Positions 53,996 through 61,712 of a stretch of DNA of 64,000 nucleotides are shown here, one piece after another. Made by a program: the position numbers and the translations under genes. The first letter of the stretch is position 1. The number at the start of each line of letters is the position of its first letter. The DNA is from CAWCDJ01 sp963836015. GTDB lineage: Bacteria; Acidobacteriota; Terriglobia; Bryobacterales; Bryobacteraceae. The notes below the pieces were generated by a model. That model searched no databases. It was given only the letters and a program-made list of their open reading frames with translations, and was not told the DNA's origin. The stretch is from contig CAWIIF010000004.1 in the NCBI GenBank assembly GCA_963836015.1, positions 1,178,001 through 1,242,000 on the forward strand. Direction: 5' to 3'.

Positions 53996-54733
53996 TCAGC
54001 TTCGGAGCCGCCGGGGAGCCGGCACCGGGATAGGCGCCTGCACAGCCTTCACCCGGCCCCACGTGGGCTGGCCGAGGTAGGTGGCCGGCTTGAACTGCGA
54101 GAACATGATGATGCTCTGCAAGTCGGGTGTGAGTTGGCCGCGGGCCAGCGACCAGTCGCTGACGTGGCCGTTCTCGTCGATGACCAGGTCCACTACGTTG
54201 GCGTCTTCGGGGATGTCGGCATCGTCGCCCCGCACGATCCGCGGAATGTCGCCGACCGACTGCGTCAGATATGCGCCATTGGAGCCGAGCGCCACCACCT
54301 CGCCATCGGGATACGTGAACAGGGATTGATCGGCCAGCGCATGCTGGAACGTCAGGGTCGGCACCAGGGTGCCGAAGGCCACCAGCGCCGACAGCAAGCC
54401 GCCCGCAAAGGGCAGGGCGAAGGGGCGCATCATGTTATCGAACGCTAATCTGGCCTGGGCACGCCAGGATTTCGCGCGAGCCGAGAAGCTGACTCGCGCC
54501 AACCGGCGGGTATGCTCATGAGATGCCAGTACGCGCAGGTTCGCGGACAGGGCCGCGGGAATCGGAGCATCGTCCATCTCACGGAGCGCCGCTCGCAGCT
54601 CCTGGGCAGACTCCAGGTAAGCACCGCACTCCCGGCAGGACTTGATGTGCGCCGACAGCCTCTCCCGCTCCCCGGCCGGAACCTGTCCGTCAAGGAATGA
54701 AGAGATCCGATCATGCACGTTATCACAGCTCAT
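53996..54733 (-). CDS. Anti-sigma factor with TonB-C-like periplasmic domain
   Basis: The 245-residue protein has an N-terminal ZAS-type zinc finger (HIKSCRECGAYL, His29, Cys33, Cys36), a TM helix at about residues 105-125 (LPFAGGLLSALVAFGTLVP) and a periplasmic C-terminus. The last ~70 residues (VVDLVIDENGHVSDWSLARG, then QFKPATYLGQPTWGRVKAV) look like a TonB C-terminal domain. An anti-sigma factor with a TonB-like tail would give the sigma system a periplasmic sensor. It starts 3 bp after the ECF sigma gene. Confidence 0.85.
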   Translation of the reverse strand: MSCDNVHDRISSFLDGQVPAGERERLSAHIKSCRECGAYLESAQELRAALREMDDAPIPAALSANLRVLASHEHTRRLARVSFSARAKSWRAQARLAFDNMMRPFALPFAGGLLSALVAFGTLVPTLTFQHALADQSLFTYPDGEVVALGSNGAYLTQSVGDIPRIVRGDDADIPEDANVVDLVIDENGHVSDWSLARGQLTPDLQSIIMFSQFKPATYLGQPTWGRVKAVQAPIPVPAPRRLRS

Positions 54734-54736
54734 AAT

Positions 54737-55402
54737 TCACTCTGCCGTCTTCGGCACCAACCGCAGGGCCGGCCTGTTTTTCAGGCTCCCTGCGAGTTCT
54801 TCCCGCAGGGCTTCACGGCCCCGCAGGATACGGGATTTCACCGTTCCCAGGGAAACACCCAGAATTTCCGCGATTTCCTCGTAGCTTAGGTCCGTGATAT
54901 CTCTCAGCACTACGGCTTCGCGGAATATAGGGTTGATTTTTTCAAGAGCCGCTTCGATCATGACGTGTTGTTCCCGGTCGAACGCAGCGTCAAACGGCGA
55001 GCGGCCGCCGTCGGCGATAGTCTCCTTCCAATTACGCGATTCCTCCGGATCGGTGTCGAGCTCCACTTCCCGCCGGCGGTGGCGGAAAAACCAGCGCCGT
55101 GCGTTGTGGGCCTCGTTCACCGTGATCCGGTAGATCCAGGTCTTCAGAGTGCTTTGTCCGCGGAAGTTTCCGATATTCCGGAACACTTTCAGGAAGACTT
55201 CCTGGACGACGTCGCACGCCTCCGATTGGTCGTTCAGCAGCCGTAAAGCAAGGGTATAAACCGGCTGCTGGAACCGGCTGATCAACTCTTCATAGCCGCG
55301 TTCGCACCCGTCTCGCAGGGACGCCACAAGCCGGAGATCCTCGATCTCCGCGTTCGCTTCCGCTGCCCGTTCCGGGCTTAGATCCAGAATTGAAGTCGCC
55401 AC
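54737..55402 (-). CDS. ECF-type RNA polymerase sigma factor
   Basis: The 221-residue sigma factor has region 2 (GYEELISRFQQPVYTLALRLL, DVVQEVFLKVFRNIGNFRG, LKTWIYRITVNEAHNARRW, given as blocks) and region 4 (FREAVVLRDITDLSYEEIAE, LGVSLGTVKSRILRGREAL). It resembles the RpoE-like group. The anti-sigma gene follows at 3 bp. A GGAACTT/GTCTA promoter just upstream (55464-55491) suggests autoregulation. Confidence 0.93.
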   Translation of the reverse strand: MATSILDLSPERAAEANAEIEDLRLVASLRDGCERGYEELISRFQQPVYTLALRLLNDQSEACDVVQEVFLKVFRNIGNFRGQSTLKTWIYRITVNEAHNARRWFFRHRRREVELDTDPEESRNWKETIADGGRSPFDAAFDREQHVMIEAALEKINPIFREAVVLRDITDLSYEEIAEILGVSLGTVKSRILRGREALREELAGSLKNRPALRLVPKTAE

Positions 55403-55463
55403 GGCAGCCTCACATTCAGCCTTGACTTCAAAGCTACCAAAAAATTCACGCCTTGCAAAGCAA

Positions 55464-55491
55464 TAGACACCCGGCAGGTTGGGAAAGTTCC
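55464..55491 (-). promoter_or_regulatory. ECF/sigma-E-like promoter of the sigma operon
   Basis: On the minus strand GGAACTT (55485-55491), a 16-nt spacer and GTCTA (55464-55468) fit the sigma-E-type consensus. The predicted start is about 55 nt ahead of the ATG at 55402. It suggests the sigma factor activates its own operon, including anti-sigma and perhaps rsmA. Confidence 0.65.
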
Positions 55492-55555
55492 CGGTAATCG
55501 AAAGGCCGTTGGAGCGGGAAGTGGCGGAGCGTTACAATTCGGGTGGTATCGACTC

Positions 55556-56434
55556 ATGAACCACGCCATTTTGCTCGCGGGACTGGCTCTTTGGGCACAG
55601 GCCGCCCAGGCCGCAACGCCCATCCGGGCTTTGATCATCGATGGCCAGAACAACCACGACTGGAAACACACTACCCCGGTCCTCAAGAAGATCCTGGAGG
55701 ACACCGGGCTGTTTCAGGTCGAAGTGCTGACGGCGCCGCCCAAAGACGGCGATTTTAGCGGGTTTAAGCCCGAGTTCAAGAAATATGCCGTGGTGATTTC
55801 CAACTACAACGAGTTTCCCAACGGCAGTAAATGGCCCGAAGACGTCAAAGCATCATTCGAGCAGTACATGAGCGGAGGCGGCGGGTTCGTCTCTTACCAT
55901 GCGGCCGACAATGCGTTTCCCGAGTGGAAGGCATACAACCTGATGATCGGGATCGGCGGGTGGATGGGACGTAACGAGAAGTCCGGTCCCTACTGGTATT
56001 TTCAGGACGGAAAGCTGGTCTCCGATCCATCGCCTGGCCCGGCCGGAAACCATGGCGCGCGGACCCCGTTCCTGATCGTCATGCGCGACATGAAGCATCC
56101 CATCAGCAAGGGCCTTCCGGAGAAGTGGATGCACGCCGCCGACGAGCTGTACAGCAAGATGCGCGGTCCCGGCGAGAATATGCACGTGCTGGCCACCGGC
56201 TGGTCGGACCCGGCCAACCGCGGCACCGGACATGACGAGCCGATGCTGATGACCCTCACCTACGGCAAGGGCCGGGTATTCCATACGACGCTGGGGCACG
56301 ATCCAGCCGCCATGCAGTGCGTCGGTTTCATCGTGACGTTTGCGAGAGGCGCCGAGTGGGCCGCCACTGGGAAGGTCACGCAAAAGGTCCCCAGGGATTT
56401 CCCGACGGCGGATAAGGTGAGCATCCGGGAATAA
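55556..56434 (+). CDS. Secreted ThuA-domain protein
   Basis: The 292-residue protein has a signal peptide (HAILLAGLALWAQAAQA) and a ThuA-type class I glutamine-amidotransferase-like fold: RALIIDGQNNHDWKHTTPVL, GGGGFVSYHAADNAFPEW and YGKGRVFHTTLGHD. The usual amidotransferase Cys is replaced in this family (SYHAA). ThuA proteins occur with trehalose and other sugar-oxidation genes, often next to Gfo/Idh/MocA enzymes; here the nearest such gene is 25 kb away. The role is inferred. Confidence 0.9.
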   Translation: MNHAILLAGLALWAQAAQAATPIRALIIDGQNNHDWKHTTPVLKKILEDTGLFQVEVLTAPPKDGDFSGFKPEFKKYAVVISNYNEFPNGSKWPEDVKASFEQYMSGGGGFVSYHAADNAFPEWKAYNLMIGIGGWMGRNEKSGPYWYFQDGKLVSDPSPGPAGNHGARTPFLIVMRDMKHPISKGLPEKWMHAADELYSKMRGPGENMHVLATGWSDPANRGTGHDEPMLMTLTYGKGRVFHTTLGHDPAAMQCVGFIVTFARGAEWAATGKVTQKVPRDFPTADKVSIRE

Positions 56435-56441
56435 AAGTGGG

Positions 56442-56482
56442 ACAGGCCTCCCGGCCTGTCCAGCGCAGGCTGGGAGGCCTGT
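56442..56482. terminator. Hairpin between convergent genes, possible bidirectional terminator
   Basis: A 17-bp stem (56442-56458 with 56466-56482; one G-T pair) with a 7-nt loop lies between thuA and the convergent small gene. No U-tract follows on either strand. Its wording (ACAGGCCTCCC) suggests another intergenic repeat type. Confidence 0.55.
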
Positions 56483-56486
56483 AACA

Positions 56487-56711
56487 CTATTCCACCGTGA
56501 CGTGCGTGCCCTTCGGCTCGTGCTTCGAGAGGTGCGAAATCCGGTCGTCGATCAAACTCCGGATGCCCTTCAGGAACTCGATGCGGGAATTCCGGAAATG
56601 ATCGCGGGTCGCTTCCGACCACATATGCTCCAGCATCGGGAGCGCCATCGTACACACGAAGCAGCCGGGCTGGCGCTGCGCCTGTTCCCCGGTCGAGGTC
56701 TTCTCTTCCAT
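56487..56711 (-). CDS. Small CFVC-motif protein linked to the ArsA-like ATPase
   Basis: The 74-residue protein has an N-terminal GCFVCTMALPM pair of cysteines and helical rest (EFLKGIRSLIDDRISHLSKHE). Its start is only 1 nt past the ArsA-like gene stop, with GGGAGG inside the 3' end of that gene, so the two are co-translated. I do not recognise a named family. Two Cys in CxxC spacing could bind metal or be redox-active; inference. Confidence 0.7.
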   Translation of the reverse strand: MEEKTSTGEQAQRQPGCFVCTMALPMLEHMWSEATRDHFRNSRIEFLKGIRSLIDDRISHLSKHEPKGTHVTVE

Positions 56712-56712
56712 A

Positions 56713-57900
56713 TCAAGCCTCCCTCATTTCCACCGTCAAAATCTTATTCTCCAACTTTGCCTTGGCGGGCGAAAGGCTGGCCATCGAGGTGGGCAGGCCG
56801 ATGTGCCGCCGTAGCGTCCCGATCTCCACTACCAGTTCGTCGCCCTTCTTGAACAGGCCGACTTCGCCCTTGACGGCGAAGGGGAGCTTCAGCCGCACCT
56901 CGTAGTGCCCGTCGCGCTTGGTGAACGTGTAGGGCGCCTCGGTGCGGGTGACGTCCGCCGGATTCTCCTGCGCGCCGTAGAGCGACCCCGCCAGCTCCTC
57001 GAGCCGCTCGCGGCCCAGCACCTCGTGTGTGAACAGGGGCACCCGTTTCACCTGAATCGGGGAGAAGTACGTCTCGATTTCGTCCAGGATCTTCGCCTGC
57101 GAGTTGCGCCATTCCTGGAAATAGGCGTCGGTCACTTCGGCCGGCAATACCCGGTTCACGATGACGCCATCCACCGTGAGCCCGTGCAGGGAAAAGTAGA
57201 CAAAGGCGCGCTGCGTCTCGCGCAGCACCATGCGCTCCGGGTTGGTCACGAGCCGTACGCTGGTGGTGTGCGGATCTTCGAGCAGCTCCGGGATGCCCTC
57301 GAGCTTGCCGAACAGGTCCTGGATATTGGCAAAGTAGTTGTCGGTGGGCAGCTCCATCGGCGAGACGCGGTTGGCGAGCGGCCGCACGGCCTTGAGGATT
57401 CCCCGCTGGAACGGGAAGATGTGCTTCATGTACCACTCGAGGGTGGTCGGCATGCTCACGAAGCGCATCGATTCGGCCGTGGGGGCGCAGTCGAGAATGA
57501 TGACGTCGTAGCGGTTTTCCCGGCGGAACTGGTTGACGTACATCATGGCGCTCAGCTCCTCCATGCCCGGGAGGATCGCCAGTTCCTCGGCTTCCACGTC
57601 GCTGATCCCGGTGGTCCGCAGCACCGAGATCACGTAGGCCGAAATTTCCCGCCAGTGCCGCTTGATCTCCTGTTGAATGTTGACTTCATGGATGGCCAGG
57701 CGATCGTCGATCTGGAAGGGGTCGCCGGTCTTGCCCTGAAAGAGGCTGGTTTCGAGATCGAAGGAATCGGCCAGGCTGTGCGCCGGATCGACGCTCATGA
57801 CGAGCGTCCGGTTCCCCAGGCGCGCGAGTTGCAAGCCGGTAGCCGCGGCAAGACTGGTCTTCCCCACGCCTCCTTTGCCGCTGAATAGAAGGATGCGCAT
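56713..57900 (-). CDS. ArsA/Get3-type ATPase with C-terminal HSP20-like domain
   Basis: The 395-residue ATPase has a deviant Walker A GKGGVGKTS (residues 8-16), the switch motif SVDPAHSLADSF and the Walker B-like DVIILDCAPTAESMR. Residues ~300-395 form a beta-rich ArsA_HSP20-like tail (LPFAVKGEVGLFKKGDELVVEIG). Family members bind tail-anchored or other hydrophobic clients (Get3) or arsenite (ArsA). There is no ArsB or ArsR nearby, so an arsenic role is unlikely. Upstream of the CFVC gene. Confidence 0.88.
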   Translation of the reverse strand: MRILLFSGKGGVGKTSLAAATGLQLARLGNRTLVMSVDPAHSLADSFDLETSLFQGKTGDPFQIDDRLAIHEVNIQQEIKRHWREISAYVISVLRTTGISDVEAEELAILPGMEELSAMMYVNQFRRENRYDVIILDCAPTAESMRFVSMPTTLEWYMKHIFPFQRGILKAVRPLANRVSPMELPTDNYFANIQDLFGKLEGIPELLEDPHTTSVRLVTNPERMVLRETQRAFVYFSLHGLTVDGVIVNRVLPAEVTDAYFQEWRNSQAKILDEIETYFSPIQVKRVPLFTHEVLGRERLEELAGSLYGAQENPADVTRTEAPYTFTKRDGHYEVRLKLPFAVKGEVGLFKKGDELVVEIGTLRRHIGLPTSMASLSPAKAKLENKILTVEMREA

Positions 57901-57964
57901 ACTTTATCTTAACCCGAGGGTCTCGCCGGCTACACTTTTCGGGAGTCCGGCCGATGTGTAGGGT

Positions 57965-58366
57965 ATGTTCGAGTGGAAGGACCTCTACAGCACGGGGATC
58001 CACAGCGTGGATGCCCAGCACCGGAACCTCTTTGCCGTTGCCGAGGACCTGTACGCCGCGATGTCCACAGGGCAGGGCAAGGCGAGTGTCGGCCGTACTC
58101 TAGACCGCCTGGTTCAGTATACGGCGAGCCATTTCTCTCACGAAGAGCGGCTCATGCGTCTTTACGACTACCCGGACCTGGCAGCACACAAAGCCGAGCA
58201 TGACAAGCTGACCAGCCAGGTGTTGGCGTTTCAGGCCGATTTCCGGTCAGGCAAGGTTACGATGACGGTGCAATTGCTGCATTTCCTGAAGGGTTGGCTG
58301 CAAAACCACATTGTGGGCTCGGACTTGAAATATGCGCCGTTCCTGAAGGACAAAGCCGTCGCGTAA
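57965..58366 (+). CDS. Bacteriohemerythrin
   Basis: The 133-residue protein has all seven ligands of the di-iron site in the expected order: His19 (SVDAQHRNLF), His56 and Glu60 (HFSHEERLM), His75 and His79 (HKAEHDKL), His115 and Asp120 (WLQNHIVGSD). It binds oxygen reversibly and may store or sense it. Single-domain, cytoplasmic. The next gene is convergent, with a degenerate half repeat between. Confidence 0.95.
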   Translation: MFEWKDLYSTGIHSVDAQHRNLFAVAEDLYAAMSTGQGKASVGRTLDRLVQYTASHFSHEERLMRLYDYPDLAAHKAEHDKLTSQVLAFQADFRSGKVTMTVQLLHFLKGWLQNHIVGSDLKYAPFLKDKAVA

Positions 58367-58377
58367 TCCCTCGGAGC

Positions 58378-58402
58378 GAGCCACGGCCGTCAGGGAGTGG
58401 GC
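58378..58402. repeat. Degenerate half copy of the palindromic intergenic repeat
   Basis: The 25 nt from GAGCC to GGGC match the repeat arm at about 22 of 25 positions. It contains the stop codon (TGA on the minus strand, 58390-58392) of the thioesterase gene. No second arm is seen. Confidence 0.6.
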
Positions 58403-58803
58403 AGCCCGAAGAACTGGAAATACTTTGCGGGGAGACGCGCCGGACGGAAATCCCGCGTCAGAAAGATGTGGCGCGTGAAGCCGGTAGCGATTTTACGGCC
58501 ATCCGCGGCGATACACATTTCATAACCAAAGGTGGCCATCCGGCTGCCGGCCCGTTCAATCCACGACTTTACTACCACCTCGTCGTCGAAGCGCGCGGGC
58601 GACGCGTACCGGCAGTTCGCCTCCGCCACCGCCAGCAGGATTCCGTCGTTCTGTTCCATGTTCCGGTAGTCGAACCCGCACGCCTTGCACAATTCCACGC
58701 GGGCGACCTCCATCCAGACCAGATAATTTGCGTAATACACCACACCCATCTGGTCGGTCTCGGCGTAGCGCACGCGGATGCGGGTTTCGGCAGTGGTCTT
58801 CAT
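58390..58803 (-). CDS. Acyl-CoA thioesterase of the YbgC/4HBT family
   Basis: Start ATG 58803 (MKTTAETRIRVRYAETDQ) fits family length at 137 residues; a longer in-frame extension is not conserved in style. The hot-dog motif ETDQMGVVYYANYLVWMEVAR has the catalytic Asp of 4HBT enzymes. It hydrolyses acyl-CoA thioesters; the substrate is unknown. Its last residues and stop lie in a degenerate half repeat. Divergent from the MoaD-MoaE gene. Confidence 0.93.
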   Translation of the reverse strand: MKTTAETRIRVRYAETDQMGVVYYANYLVWMEVARVELCKACGFDYRNMEQNDGILLAVAEANCRYASPARFDDEVVVKSWIERAGSRMATFGYEMCIAADGRKIATGFTRHIFLTRDFRPARLPAKYFQFFGLPTP

Positions 58804-58882
58804 TTCCGGAACTCCGCATTGTAACGCGGCGCAACGGAGGGCCGTCCGGAACCGTCTGTTAGACTGAAAGTTACCGTTCACG

Positions 58883-59599
58883 ATGCAAGTGCGAGTGTTG
58901 TTTTTCGGGATGCTGAAGGACTTGGTGGGGCGCGCCGGCGAGGAGTGCGAATTCCCTCCGGGAGCCAGCCTGCGATCGGTATTCGACTTGTACGCCGGCC
59001 GGTATCCGCGTCTCCGGGAACTCGCGCCGGGCATAGTCATGGCGCGGAATCAGGAATTTGCGAAGCCTTCGGCGTGCCTCGAGGAGGGCGACGAAGTGGC
59101 CTTTCTTCCCCCGGTGAGCGGCGGCGCCGGCACCGATCCCGTGGAGGTCTCGGCGGATGGACACTACTTCGCCCTGACCCGCCACGCCATCGACACCCGC
59201 GCCCTGATCGCCCGTCTGCTGACGGGAGCCGAGGGTGCCGTCGTCACCTTCGAGGGCACGGTCCGCAACAATACCAAGGGCCGCCCCACGCTCTGCCTGG
59301 ATTACGAATGCTACGAGTCGATGGCGCTCAAGATGATGGTGCGCATCGGCCAGGAGATCGCGGCCGCCCGTCCCATCTCGCGCATCGCCATCGTTCACCG
59401 GCTCGGCCGCATGCTCATCGGCGAGACCAGCGTCGCGGTGATCGTCATGGCTCCGCACCGGGGGGCCGCATTCGAGGCCGCGCGCGAAGGGATCGACCGT
59501 CTCAAGAAGACCGTTCCCATCTGGAAGAAGGAACATTTCCTGGACGGGGAAGTGTGGGTGGAAGGAGAGTGGAGCGATCATGTTCCGGTCGCTGGTTAG
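58883..59599 (+). CDS. MoaD-MoaE fusion (molybdopterin synthase)
   Basis: The 238-residue protein carries a MoaD ubiquitin-like domain (residues 1-81: VRVLFFGMLKDLVGR, EVAFLPPVSGG) fused to MoaE (about 95-238: GAVVTFEGTVRNNTKGR, VAVIVMAPHRGAAFEA, VPIWKKEHF). The MoaD Gly-Gly at 80-81, normally the free C-terminus that carries sulfur, is internal here, so cleavage after it would be needed for function, as known for MoaX of Mycobacterium. It makes molybdopterin from precursor Z. The start codon of the next gene overlaps its end. Confidence 0.92.
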   Translation: MQVRVLFFGMLKDLVGRAGEECEFPPGASLRSVFDLYAGRYPRLRELAPGIVMARNQEFAKPSACLEEGDEVAFLPPVSGGAGTDPVEVSADGHYFALTRHAIDTRALIARLLTGAEGAVVTFEGTVRNNTKGRPTLCLDYECYESMALKMMVRIGQEIAAARPISRIAIVHRLGRMLIGETSVAVIVMAPHRGAAFEAAREGIDRLKKTVPIWKKEHFLDGEVWVEGEWSDHVPVAG

Positions 59600-60551
59600 G
59601 GCATTTCCCCTTCTCTTGATCCCCGCGCTCCTCCCCTCGCAGGATACGGTGATTCGCGTCAACGTAAACCTGGTGCACGTCATCGCGAGCGTCCGCAACC
59701 AGTCCGGCGACCTGGTGGGGGCGCTGAACAAGAGCGATTTCGAAATCCTCGACAACGGCGTCCCGCAGGACATCGCGGTCTTCGCCCGACAGGCGGACCA
59801 GCCGCTCTCGGTGGCGCTGATGATCGATACCAGCGGCTCGACCGCCAAGGATTTGAAATTCGAGCTCGAATCGGCTGCCCGGTTCCTGCACGTGCTGTTG
59901 ACCGAAGGCCGGCCTGAGGACTCCGTGGCGTTGTACTCGTTCAATTACGACATCAACGAGCAGCAGGCCTTCACGCACAACCACCAGGCGATCGAGGGCA
60001 GGCTGAAATCCCTGTTGAAAAATCTCAAGGGGGAAGCCGGCACTTCGCTCTACGATGCGGTCTTCTTCGGGGCGCGCGCCCTGGAGAGCCGCGAAGGGCG
60101 CAAGATCATCGTGATCATCACGGATGGAGGAGAGACGACCAGCTCGCGGGACATCAAGCAGGCCCTCGAAGCCGCCCAGCTGGCCGATGCCGTCATCTAT
60201 CCGCTGGTCGTGATCCCCATCACCAACGATGCCGGCCGCAATATCGGCGGGGAGCACGCCCTCGCCATCATGGCGGAGCGCACCGGCGGCCGCACCTTTC
60301 TGCCTTCCGGCAGCGAGCAGCTCGACAAGGCCTTCAGCGATCTGCTCAACGAGCTGCGCACCCAATACGTGCTGGGATTCTACCCGCACGGAGCGCCCCT
60401 CACCAAGGACCGGTTCCACACCCTCCAGGTGCGCGTGAAGCAGCCCGAATTGCGGGTATCCGCACGCAACGGCTATTATGGTGAAGCAGAGGGTGATTCG
60501 GCACCGGCCGGCGCTCCGTTTTCGGCGGCGCCCGAAAGAAAGAAGAATTGA
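59580..60551 (+). CDS. Secreted VWA-domain protein (VWFA-related acidobacterial)
   Basis: The 323-residue product starts inside the moaDE 3' end (overlap 20 bp). It has a signal peptide (SLVRAFPLLLIPALLPSQ), an acidobacterial N-terminal beta domain (VNVNLVHVIASVRNQSGDLV, LNKSDFEILDNGV) and a VWA domain with MIDAS MIDTSGSTAK and IVIITDGGET. The C-terminal NGYYGEAEG end is typical for TIGR03436. Function unknown, probably in envelope protein contacts. The last codons overlap the Hfq-like gene. Confidence 0.9.
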   Translation: MFRSLVRAFPLLLIPALLPSQDTVIRVNVNLVHVIASVRNQSGDLVGALNKSDFEILDNGVPQDIAVFARQADQPLSVALMIDTSGSTAKDLKFELESAARFLHVLLTEGRPEDSVALYSFNYDINEQQAFTHNHQAIEGRLKSLLKNLKGEAGTSLYDAVFFGARALESREGRKIIVIITDGGETTSSRDIKQALEAAQLADAVIYPLVVIPITNDAGRNIGGEHALAIMAERTGGRTFLPSGSEQLDKAFSDLLNELRTQYVLGFYPHGAPLTKDRFHTLQVRVKQPELRVSARNGYYGEAEGDSAPAGAPFSAAPERKKN

Positions 60552-60799
60552 TAGAAGTGAACACGGCACCACAAGGCGGAAAAGCGGCGCGCGCTCCCGA
60601 GCAGACGTTCGAGGAGGCTAAGTATCTCAAGCAGTTGATCGAGAACTCCACCCGCGTGCGTGTAAAGATGGAAGATGGCGAGGAAGTCGTGGGCGTGATC
60701 GAGTATTACGATCAGTCGTTCATCCGGCTGACCCGGGACGGTGAGCCGAACCTCTTCATTTTCAAACACGATATCAAGTACCTGCAGGAAGAGAGCTAG
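60548..60799 (+). CDS. hfq: Hfq-like Sm-fold RNA chaperone
   Basis: The 83-residue protein starts at TTG 60548 (overlapping the VWA stop); GTG 60557 is an alternative. The core VRVKMEDGEEVVGVIEYYDQ and SFIRLTRDGEPNLFIFKHDIKYL follow the Sm1/Sm2 pattern; FIFKHDIKYL replaces the usual YKHAIST of Hfq, so it is divergent. N-terminus is longer than usual and charged. It should bind RNA and assist sRNA pairing, if it acts as Hfq. Set in an operon with VWA and inositol phosphatase, not next to miaA. Confidence 0.8.
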   Translation: MIEVNTAPQGGKAARAPEQTFEEAKYLKQLIENSTRVRVKMEDGEEVVGVIEYYDQSFIRLTRDGEPNLFIFKHDIKYLQEES

Positions 60800-60828
60800 C
60801 CCTCCTTCGCGGTACGCCTCACGAGCTC

Positions 60829-61638
60829 ATGCACTATCTGGAAACCGCGGTGGATATCGCGCGCGAAGCCGGCGCGCTGCTGGCCAATTACTTCGAGCGC
60901 CGCGTGCCGTTCGAGCTCAAGGGTGAGTTCGACCTGGTGACGGAGGCCGACCGCGCTTCCGAGAGGCTGGTCGTGGAGCGCTTGCGCTCGTACTTCCCCT
61001 CCCACACCATCGTCGCCGAAGAAGGCGGTGGAACCGAGCAGTCTTCCGAATACCGCTGGTTCGTCGATCCGCTCGACGGCACCACCAATTTCGCCCACGG
61101 CTTCCCCATGTTCAACGTCACGCTGGGCCTGGAGCGCGCCGGCGAACTGGTGGCGGGGGTGGTTTACGACCCCATCCGGCAGGAGATGTTTACCGCCGAG
61201 CGCGGCGCGGGCGCCTATTTGAACAACCGGCGCGTGCACGTTTCGGCGGCCCGGCGGCTGGCCGACAGCCTGGCCTCCACCGGGTTTCCCAGCCGGAAGC
61301 GGCACCACAACATCAACATTCATTTCTATTACCAGTTGGCGATGGCATCCCACGGCGTGCGCCGCACCGGGTCGGCCGCCCTCGACCTGGCCTACGTGGC
61401 GTGCGGGCGGCTCGATTTCTTCTGGGAGTTCGGGTTGAAACCCTGGGACATGGCGGCGGGGATTCTCCTGGTGCAGGAGGCCGGAGGCCGCGTCTCCGAT
61501 ATGCGCGGCGGTCTGCACAGCGTCACCGCCTCCGAACACCTGCTGGCCGGCAATAGCGCGCTCTTCGAAGAGGTCCTCGTCATTTTCCAGGAAATCTTTC
61601 AGGGCGACTTACGGCAGTCGATGCCCGCCATCCGCTAA
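60829..61638 (+). CDS. Inositol monophosphatase family protein (SuhB-like)
   Basis: The 269-residue enzyme has both IMPase signatures: FVDPLDGTTNFAHGFP (metal-binding, after VAEEGG) and KPWDMAAGILLVQEAGG. It removes phosphate from inositol-1-phosphate or a related sugar phosphate. It lies 29 bp after the Hfq-like gene, completing the run moaDE - VWA - hfq - IMPase. SuhB can also act in rRNA antitermination, which cannot be judged here. Confidence 0.93.
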   Translation: MHYLETAVDIAREAGALLANYFERRVPFELKGEFDLVTEADRASERLVVERLRSYFPSHTIVAEEGGGTEQSSEYRWFVDPLDGTTNFAHGFPMFNVTLGLERAGELVAGVVYDPIRQEMFTAERGAGAYLNNRRVHVSAARRLADSLASTGFPSRKRHHNINIHFYYQLAMASHGVRRTGSAALDLAYVACGRLDFFWEFGLKPWDMAAGILLVQEAGGRVSDMRGGLHSVTASEHLLAGNSALFEEVLVIFQEIFQGDLRQSMPAIR

Positions 61639-61712
61639 AAATTACATCCGTAACAAAGCGTACGGTCCAAAGGTTCCGGGGTATCATAACCCACAAGGCC
61701 AAGACTCGGGTC

